Source: DATKNA01 sp035541595 (lineage in GTDB: Bacteria > Actinomycetota > Actinomycetes > Actinomycetales > Kineosporiaceae). Taken from it: a DNA stretch of 11,989 nt. Shown one piece after another: positions 7,263 to 11,989 of the stretch. Both the position numbers and the translations under genes were made by a program. Position 1 is the stretch's first letter. Each line of letters begins with the position of its first letter. The DNA is taken from the NCBI GenBank assembly GCA_035541595.1, contig DATKNA010000356.1, positions 1 to 11,989 of the forward strand, given 5' to 3'. A model generated the notes under the pieces. That model searched no databases. It was not told where the DNA came from and worked only from the letters and a program-made list of their open reading frames with translations.

Positions 7263-7682
7263 TCACGCGTCGACGAGGCAATAGCCGCCGGCCGCGACGT
7301 CGAGGGCCTCTGGCGGCAGCTCGGGATCGGTCAGCAAGGCGCAGGCGTGGTCGAGCACGATCCACTGCGGCCCCTGCCGCCACGTGCGCAGGCAGGCGAG
7401 CGCGACGAGCGCCCGGCCGATCGCGTGCGTGCGCTCCTCCTCGGGCAGGCTTCCGGCGTCCAGCACGAGGTGCGGGGACCGGTCCAGGAGCGCGCGGGCA
7501 TGCGCCGGCTCCTGGACGGGGGTGCTGGCCAGATCGACGTGCCGCACCTCGCCCGTCTGGTCCCAGGCCCGGCAGCCGTCGGGATCCACGACGACGAAGG
7601 GGACACCGGCCTGCCTCCACCGGTCGACCAGGCTCTCGACCCCGACCCTCGGGGTCGGCGCCTGCGGCCGTTGGCTGATCAC
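7263..7682 (-). CDS. Small protein resembling a HerA-like ATPase fragment without Walker A
   Basis: A 139-aa soluble protein. The GTG at 7682 is supported by AGGAG (7689-7693) 6 bases upstream; the frame runs on further upstream, but that part is antisense to nothing conserved and has no start signal. The segments VVDPDG (31-36), SPHLVLDAGSLPEEERT (69-85) and QWIVLDHACALL (106-117) resemble, as I remember them, the C-terminal half of HerA/DUF87-type P-loop ATPases. There a Walker B glutamate would follow the aspartate, but here it is histidine (D111-H112). The Walker A part is absent, so ATPase activity is unlikely. It is the first gene of a probable operon and ends 3 bases before mgtA, so it may serve as a coupled partner or regulator. 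A DosR-like box lies about 70 bases upstream. The gene is well supported; the homology is tentative and the function unknown. Confidence 0.75.
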   Translation of the reverse strand: MISQRPQAPTPRVGVESLVDRWRQAGVPFVVVDPDGCRAWDQTGEVRHVDLASTPVQEPAHARALLDRSPHLVLDAGSLPEEERTHAIGRALVALACLRTWRQGPQWIVLDHACALLTDPELPPEALDVAAGGYCLVDA

Positions 7683-7751
7683 GTCTGTCTCCTGCTCTCG
7701 TGGCGGGACGACCGTCGCTCCCAGGGTGCGACGGCGGCCCGGGCCGGTGGG

Positions 7752-7766
7752 AGGGTCCAAGGTCCC
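7752..7766 (-). promoter_or_regulatory. DosR/DevR-box-like operator upstream of the HerA-like/mgtA cluster
   Basis: The minus strand reads GGGACCTTGGACCCT. Against the mycobacterial DosR consensus GGGACTTNNGNCCCT it matches 11 of 12 defined bases, the exception being C for T at position 6. The core is an imperfect inverted repeat (GGGACC and GGACCC around TT), as expected for a dimeric regulator. It lies in the 131-base gap between the aldehyde dehydrogenase stop and the GTG at 7682, centred about 77 bases upstream of that GTG. No clear TANNNT -10 element is visible downstream, which weakens the promoter call. Confidence 0.6.
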
Positions 7767-7813
7767 GCGGCGGCCGGTCTGCCGGATCGGTGACCGGCGA
7801 GAGTGGCCGCCCG

Positions 7814-9403
7814 TCAGCGACGCACGGCGGCGCGGGTGGGGACCCCGTCCACCAGGCGGACGATGCCGAGCGGGTTGGCGTCTCGAAGCTCGGCCGGGAG
7901 CAGCGGGTCCGGCCAGCTCTGGTACCCCACCGGGCGCTGGAACCGGCGGGCCGCCGTCATCCCGACGCTCGTGGTCGAGGGCGCCGTGGTCGCCGGGTAC
8001 GGGCCGCCGTGGACCGTGGCGTACCCCACGGTGACACCCGTCGGGACGCCGTTCCAGACGAGCCGGCCGGCCCGCGAGGCCAGCACGGCGAGCAGCTGCT
8101 CCGGGACCGCCTCGCCGGGCTCGGCGTGCACGGTGGCGGTGAGCGAGCCGGGCACCTGCCCGGCGAGCCGGGTCAGCTCGGGCAGGTCGTCGGCGACGGC
8201 GACCACGGTGCCGGGGCCGAAGCGCTCCTCGAGCAGGTCGGGGCGGGCGAGCAGGACGGCCGCGGAGACCCTCGCCAGTCCGGGGGACTCCCAGGCGCCG
8301 TCGCGGGGGAGGGTCTCGGCCGCGACCACCTCCTCGACGCCCGGCGTCCGGACGAGCCGGTGCCACGAGGTGTCGAAGGCATCCCGGAGCCGACCGGTCA
8401 GCATGACCAGCTCGGGCGCCCGCCGGAGGATCTCGACCATGGCGTCCACCAGGTCCTGCAGGCCCGGCCCGCGGACGGTGAGGACGAGGTTGGGCTTGGT
8501 GCACAGCTGGCCGGCGCTGCCGACCACCGTTCCGGCGAGCAGCTCGCCGATCGCGCCGCCGCGGCCCGCCAGGGCCGCCGGGGTCACGACCACCGGGTTC
8601 ACGCTGCTCATCTCCGCGAAGACGGGGATCGGGACCTCGCGTCGGGTGGTCGCGTCGAACAGTGCCCGCCCGCCGCGCAGGGACCCGGTGAAGGCCACCG
8701 CCGCAACGTCCGGGGCCGTCACGAGGGCCTGTCCGAGCTCGGTGGCGCCGCCGTGCAGTACCTGGAACCAGTCGGCCGGTGCTCCGGTCCCGGCGACCGC
8801 GGCGTCCACGACCTCGCCCGTCGCCCGCGACGTCGCCGGGTGATCAGGATGCGCTTTGAGGATCACAGGGCAGCCGGCGGCCAGCGCAGAGGCGGTGTCG
8901 CCGCCCGCGGTGCTGAAGGCGAACGGGAAGTTCGAGGCCGAGAAGACCGCCACCGGGCCCAGCGGGCGGGCGACCCGGCGCTGGTCCGGCCGGGCCGGGT
9001 CGCCGCCCTCCGCCGGACCGCCGGTGTCGATGATCGCGTCGGCGAGCAGCCCGTCGCGGTGGGCGCCGGCGAACGCCCGCAGCTGGTGCACCGTGCGGAC
9101 GACCTCGCCCCGCAGCCGGTCTGCCCCCAGTCCCGTCTCCCGCTCGGCCAGCTCGGCGAGGTCCGGGGCCGCGTCCTCGAGGCCGGCGGCGACGGCGTCG
9201 AGCAGGGCGGCATCGTCGAATCCACCCGGCGCGCCCGCGGGCGGGCGGTTCCGCAGCGCCTCGGCGGCGGCCTCGGCCGCGGCCGCCGCCTGCGCCGGGC
9301 CGGCTTCGGGGACGCCGTCGCCGACGGGTCGCCCGTCCCGCGGGTCGGTACCCACGAGGGGGCGCCCGGTGCCGGTCGGTGCTCTGCTGCTCGGTGCCGA
9401 CAT
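7814..9403 (-). CDS. Aldehyde dehydrogenase, alpha-ketoglutaric semialdehyde type
   Basis: A 529-aa NADP-type aldehyde dehydrogenase of the alpha-ketoglutaric semialdehyde (2,5-dioxovalerate) dehydrogenase group, which oxidises the semialdehyde to 2-oxoglutarate at the end of non-phosphorylated pentose or sugar-acid degradation. Visible features are SASNFPFAFSTAGGD with N158, cofactor-site K183 in VILKAHPDHP, FTGS (238-241), general-base E264 in FAEMSSVNP, nucleophile C301 in GSAGQLCTKP, and the C-terminal GVPTGVTVGYATVHGGPYP typical of this subgroup. Length fits the family. The ATG at 9403 has AGGAGG (9408-9413) 4 bases upstream; the same frame stays open far upstream, but there it runs opposite the winged-helix gene and is not coding. 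No sugar-acid dehydratase or transporter is in view, so the pathway is open. It is divergent from the gene at 9513 and followed, after 131 bases, by the HerA-like/mgtA cluster. Confidence 0.9.
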   Translation of the reverse strand: MSAPSSRAPTGTGRPLVGTDPRDGRPVGDGVPEAGPAQAAAAAEAAAEALRNRPPAGAPGGFDDAALLDAVAAGLEDAAPDLAELAERETGLGADRLRGEVVRTVHQLRAFAGAHRDGLLADAIIDTGGPAEGGDPARPDQRRVARPLGPVAVFSASNFPFAFSTAGGDTASALAAGCPVILKAHPDHPATSRATGEVVDAAVAGTGAPADWFQVLHGGATELGQALVTAPDVAAVAFTGSLRGGRALFDATTRREVPIPVFAEMSSVNPVVVTPAALAGRGGAIGELLAGTVVGSAGQLCTKPNLVLTVRGPGLQDLVDAMVEILRRAPELVMLTGRLRDAFDTSWHRLVRTPGVEEVVAAETLPRDGAWESPGLARVSAAVLLARPDLLEERFGPGTVVAVADDLPELTRLAGQVPGSLTATVHAEPGEAVPEQLLAVLASRAGRLVWNGVPTGVTVGYATVHGGPYPATTAPSTTSVGMTAARRFQRPVGYQSWPDPLLPAELRDANPLGIVRLVDGVPTRAAVRR

Positions 9404-9438
9404 CCCGCCTCCTGCGCGCCTTCGGCGTCGGTTCAAGG

Positions 9439-9444
9439 AGCCTA
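9439..9444 (-). promoter_or_regulatory. Possible -10 element for the aldehyde dehydrogenase
   Basis: TAGGCT on the minus strand fits TANNNT and is the same hexamer as proposed for the response regulator. Transcription would start near 9432, about 29 bases before the ATG at 9403. No -35 hexamer is obvious, so the call rests on hexamer and position. Confidence 0.4.
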
Positions 9445-9477
9445 CGTTCCCGGTCCGGCCGTGTCGGTGGTCGCCCT

Positions 9478-9483
9478 TACGGT
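9478..9483 (+). promoter_or_regulatory. Possible -10 element for the winged-helix gene
   Basis: TACGGT fits TANNNT and lies 29 bases before the ATG at 9513. The resulting leader of about 22 bases would contain the GAGGAG ribosome binding site at 9502-9507. No -35 hexamer is recognisable. This and the minus-strand element at 9439-9444 would form a divergent promoter pair in the 109-base gap. Confidence 0.35.
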
Positions 9484-9512
9484 TGCCGCAGGCGGCCTGA
9501 CGAGGAGCAACC

Positions 9513-10610
9513 ATGGACGACGCAGACCTGCGCCGCTGGCGGCTGGCGAGCCATCGGCTCGCCGGTCCGGAGCTCCCCCCGAGACCGGAGGCCGGGGGCG
9601 CCGTGGTGCGGTGGCTGGCCGCCGTGCAGTCGCAGGACCACGAGCCGGCGCTGTGGTCGTTGGCCCGGCGCTCGTGCGCGGTCGGCCTCGCCGAGCTGGC
9701 GGCCGCCTTCGACGCGGGGGCGTTCCTGCGTACCCACGTGCTGCGCCCCACGTGGCACTTCGTGCCGCCGGAGACGCTGCGCCCGCTGCTGGCGCTCACC
9801 GGCCCCCGGGTCGCGGCCGGTTGCGCCGCCCGCTGGCGCGGACTCGGGCTCCCGGCACCGCTGCGGGCCCGGGCCACCGACGTCATGGCCGCGGCCGTCG
9901 CCGAGCGCGGTCCGCTGACCCGTCCGGAGCTGCGGGGCGTGCTGGATCGAGCGGGCATCCCGACGATTGGGCAACGGCTGCCGCACCTCCTCCTGCACGC
10001 CGAGCTCGAGGCCGTGCTGTGCAGCGGCGGCCTGCGCGAGCGCCAGCACACCTGGGCGCTGGTCGAGGCGCGGACTCCGCCCGCCGCACCCTTCGACCGG
10101 CCGGAGACGTTGCGGGCGACGACGGTGCGGTTCGTCCGCAGCCACGGGCCGGTCACCGAGCGCGATCTCGCGTGGTGGTCGGGGCTGCCGCTGCGCGACG
10201 TCCGGCAGGGTCTGGAGCTGGCCCGGCCGGAGGTCGCCGGGCTCCGGGTCGAGGGCCGCCACTACTGGTATGCCGAGGAGTCGACGGCTGCCCGCCCCGG
10301 CGGTCCGGTCGTCCATCTCCTGCAGAGCTACGACCAGTTCCTCGTGGGCTACAGCGAGAGCCGCGACCTGGTCGACCCCGCCGGGTACGCCAAGCACATG
10401 CCGCGGGGGGCGCTCCTGGGCCCCTCGGTGCTCGTCGACGGGGCGCTCGCCGGCCGCTGGCGCCGAGCCGCCGGGCCGGGCCGCGTCGATGTCGAGGTCG
10501 CCGCCTTCACCCCGCTGACGCCGCCCGCGAGGGCCGCCCTGGAGGAGGAGGCGCAGCGCTACGCCGCGTTCGTCGGCGTGCCCGTTCGCCTGACCGTCCG
10601 CGATGCCTGA
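9513..10610 (+). CDS. Winged-helix DNA-binding protein, AlkZ/YcaQ-like (HTH_42 family)
   Basis: A 365-aa protein of the winged-helix superfamily (HTH_42, PF06224) that includes the DNA glycosylases AlkZ/YcaQ and AlkX. The N-terminal part has WLAAVQSQDHEPALWSLARR, whose Q39-S40-Q41 fits the QxQ motif placed at the active site in AlkZ. It is followed by LRTHVLRPTWHFVPPETL (72-89), the counterpart of the family's RT-x-MRGT-x-H segment. Later come GPVTERDLAWWSGL (212-225), a winged-helix segment, and LLQSYDQFLVGY (269-280), which corresponds to the family's DEYLLGY. Length is typical. The ATG at 9513 has GAGGAG 5 bases upstream. A DNA-repair glycosylase activity on interstrand crosslinks or alkylated bases is possible, but many members are uncharacterised. 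It converges with the mannosyltransferase gene, with only 18 bases between them. Confidence 0.85.
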   Translation: MDDADLRRWRLASHRLAGPELPPRPEAGGAVVRWLAAVQSQDHEPALWSLARRSCAVGLAELAAAFDAGAFLRTHVLRPTWHFVPPETLRPLLALTGPRVAAGCAARWRGLGLPAPLRARATDVMAAAVAERGPLTRPELRGVLDRAGIPTIGQRLPHLLLHAELEAVLCSGGLRERQHTWALVEARTPPAAPFDRPETLRATTVRFVRSHGPVTERDLAWWSGLPLRDVRQGLELARPEVAGLRVEGRHYWYAEESTAARPGGPVVHLLQSYDQFLVGYSESRDLVDPAGYAKHMPRGALLGPSVLVDGALAGRWRRAAGPGRVDVEVAAFTPLTPPARAALEEEAQRYAAFVGVPVRLTVRDA

Positions 10611-10628
10611 GTCACACCGATGTCCGGG

Positions 10629-11989
10629 TCACACCCAGGAGGGCAACCACATCCGGTCCGCCCACGACGGCTGCGGGATCAGCTCGGCGGTGTAGACCGG
10701 GTAGAACCAGGCGAACGCCAGCACGGCGAGCACGACGACGGCGCCGGCGGCGATGCCGCCGTAGAGCCGCCGTTCCGGGGAGGCGTCACGCCGACCGAGC
10801 AGCAGTCCCAGGCAGTAGGTCAGGCCGAGCACCACCCATGGCACGAAGGCCACCGCGTAGAACGTGTAGATCGTCCGGTCCTGCCAGTGGAACCACGGCA
10901 GCCACCCGGCGACGAGACCGGCCAGGACGGCGCCGGCGCGCCAGTCCCGGCCGAGCGCCCAGCACACGAGCAGGACGCCGACGGCGATCGTCCCGCCCCA
11001 CCAGATCACGGGGTTCCCGATCGGGGTGATCGCCTTCGAGCATCCGGCCACGACGTGGCAGGCCCCCTGGCCGTTCTTGCTGCCCTCGTAGAAGAACGCC
11101 GTCGGCCGGCCCACGACGATCCACGACCACGGGTTGGACTGGTAGGGGTGCGGCGAGTGGAGATTGACGTTGAAGTTCCACATCTCGGCGTGGTAGTGCC
11201 ACAGGCCGCGCAGCGCGGCCGGCACCCATCCCCAGGTGGCCGACGGGTGCTGCACGCCCCATTGCCGGTCCCATGCGTCCGTGGACCGGAACCAGCCGAT
11301 CCAGGTGGCGAGATAGGTCGCCACGGCCACGGGGATCGCCACGGCGGCGGTCGGCAGCGCATCCCGCACGACGCCCCCGAGCGCCCAGCGGGGCACGCCG
11401 GCGGCGCGCCGAGCGGCGAGGTCCCACAGCACGCTCATGATCAGGAACACGGCGAGGAAGACGGCCCCCGACCACTTCGTCCCGGCGCACAAGGCCAGGC
11501 AGACGACGCCGGCGAGCCGCCACCAGCGCGGGCCGAGCCAAGGGCCGAACCGGCTGGTCGAATCGCCCTGCTCCACGAGCCGGGCCAGGAGTTCCCGGGA
11601 CCGGTCCCGGTCGATGAGCAGGCAGCCGAATCCGGCGAGGGCCCAGAACATGATGAAGCCGTCGAGCAGGCCCGTCCGGCTGTGCACGAAGGCCTGGCCG
11701 TCGACGGCCAGCAGCAGGGCGGCGGTCGTCCCCAGGAGCGTGGACCCGAACAGGCGGCGCCCGATCCGCCCGATCATGAGGATCGCCAGCGTGCCGACGA
11801 CGGCGGCGGAGAAGCGCCAGCCCCACGAGCTCGTCGGCCCGAACAGCCACTCCCCGAACGCGATCATCCACTTGCCCACGGGTGGGTGGACGACGAAGTC
11901 CGGCTGGTTCTTGAAGACGTCGAGCCTGCCGACGGTGAAGGACGCGTCGGGCTTGATGTCGGTGCGCCACGCGAGCTCGTAGCCGACCT
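10629..11989 (-). CDS. pmt: PMT-family protein O-mannosyltransferase, N-terminus outside window
   Basis: The visible 452 residues are the bulk of a membrane glycosyltransferase of the GT39 dolichyl-phosphate-mannose-protein mannosyltransferase family. In actinobacteria this enzyme transfers mannose from a polyprenyl-phosphate carrier to secreted proteins at the outer face of the membrane. The frame is open to the right edge, so the GTG at 11879 is internal. It begins in the first extracytoplasmic loop, with FVVHPPVGKWMIAFGEW (31-47), a strong PMT signature. Then come DGQAFVHSRTGLLDGFIMFW, GTKWSG, NPWSWIVVGRPTAFFYE and WQDRTIYTFYAV, with about nine hydrophobic helices throughout. The N-terminal helix and the catalytic Asp-Glu pair expected just before this point are off the window. 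Two cysteines in ACHVVAGC could form a disulfide in the large loop. The family call is very secure. Confidence 0.92.
   Translation of the reverse strand, partial: VGYELAWRTDIKPDASFTVGRLDVFKNQPDFVVHPPVGKWMIAFGEWLFGPTSSWGWRFSAAVVGTLAILMIGRIGRRLFGSTLLGTTAALLLAVDGQAFVHSRTGLLDGFIMFWALAGFGCLLIDRDRSRELLARLVEQGDSTSRFGPWLGPRWWRLAGVVCLALCAGTKWSGAVFLAVFLIMSVLWDLAARRAAGVPRWALGGVVRDALPTAAVAIPVAVATYLATWIGWFRSTDAWDRQWGVQHPSATWGWVPAALRGLWHYHAEMWNFNVNLHSPHPYQSNPWSWIVVGRPTAFFYEGSKNGQGACHVVAGCSKAITPIGNPVIWWGGTIAVGVLLVCWALGRDWRAGAVLAGLVAGWLPWFHWQDRTIYTFYAVAFVPWVVLGLTYCLGLLLGRRDASPERRLYGGIAAGAVVVLAVLAFAWFYPVYTAELIPQPSWADRMWLPSWV

Noticed and set aside
4668..7793. A very long open frame on the plus strand, opposite the mgtA-like gene
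   Set aside because: The translation is low-complexity, rich in Arg, Gly, Asp and Gln, with no domain signature, while the opposite strand has all P-type ATPase motifs. It is a shadow frame of high-GC coding DNA.
7683..8504. Long upstream extension of the 139-aa gene in the same frame
   Set aside because: The extension is Arg/Gly/Pro-rich shadow sequence inside the aldehyde dehydrogenase gene. The GTG at 7682 has a good AGGAG and begins the structured part.
9404..10156. Extending the aldehyde dehydrogenase start far upstream, since its frame stays open to 10156
   Set aside because: The extra part is opposite the winged-helix gene and looks like shadow translation. The ATG at 9403 has a strong AGGAGG and gives the family's usual length.
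10611..10636. Repeat GTCACACC on both sides of the gap between the winged-helix gene and the mannosyltransferase gene
   Set aside because: Two 8-base copies in an 18-base gap, one of them overlapping the mannosyltransferase stop codon, are too short to support an attachment site or other element.
7700..11029. A plus-strand open frame longer than 1,100 codons across the aldehyde dehydrogenase and winged-helix genes
   Set aside because: It runs antisense to one clear enzyme gene and out of frame with another, and its product has no recognisable domain.

Overview
The window is very GC-rich with strong third-position G/C bias, GTG starts, purine-rich ribosome binding sites and short intergenic gaps. 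Together with the gene families present (DevS/DevR-type two-component pair, PMT-type protein mannosyltransferase, winged-helix QxQ protein) this points to a high-GC actinomycete. Something like a Pseudonocardiales member is my guess, but the genus cannot be fixed from this sequence.

Layout from left to right. Positions 2-592 (+) hold the C-terminal part of a berberine-bridge-type FAD-linked oxidase cut by the window edge. A 186-base convergent gap (593-778) carries short direct repeats, a perfect 50-bp palindrome and a G-rich tract. Then come a GAF-GAF histidine kinase of the DevS/DosT oxygen-sensor family (779-2476, -) and, divergent from it, a DevR/DosR-type response regulator (2604-3239, +). 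The regulator converges on a minus-strand cluster that reads, in transcription order: a 139-aa protein resembling a HerA-like ATPase fragment (7263-7682), an MgtA-like P-type ATPase starting 3 bases after it (4620-7259), and an acetyl-CoA hydrolase/CoA-transferase (3308-4558). Upstream of that cluster, also on the minus strand, is an aldehyde dehydrogenase of the alpha-ketoglutaric semialdehyde type (7814-9403). It is divergent from a winged-helix DNA-binding / AlkZ-like protein (9513-10610, +). The right end is a PMT-family mannosyltransferase (10629-end, -) whose N-terminus lies outside the window.

The most interesting reading is regulatory. The kinase keeps the two residues that in Mycobacterium tuberculosis DevS are the haem-ligating histidine and the distal tyrosine. 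The regulator is DosR-like throughout. The promoter region of the HerA-like/mgtA/CoA-transferase cluster carries a 15-mer matching the mycobacterial DosR box at 11 of its 12 defined positions. The left two thirds of the window therefore looks like a compact redox or hypoxia module: sensor, regulator, and a target operon coding for cation transport and CoA-ester metabolism. This is inference from sequence and from the known mycobacterial system. No tRNA, rRNA, CRISPR array, insertion sequence or phage gene was seen, and no stretch above 300 bases lacks a gene.
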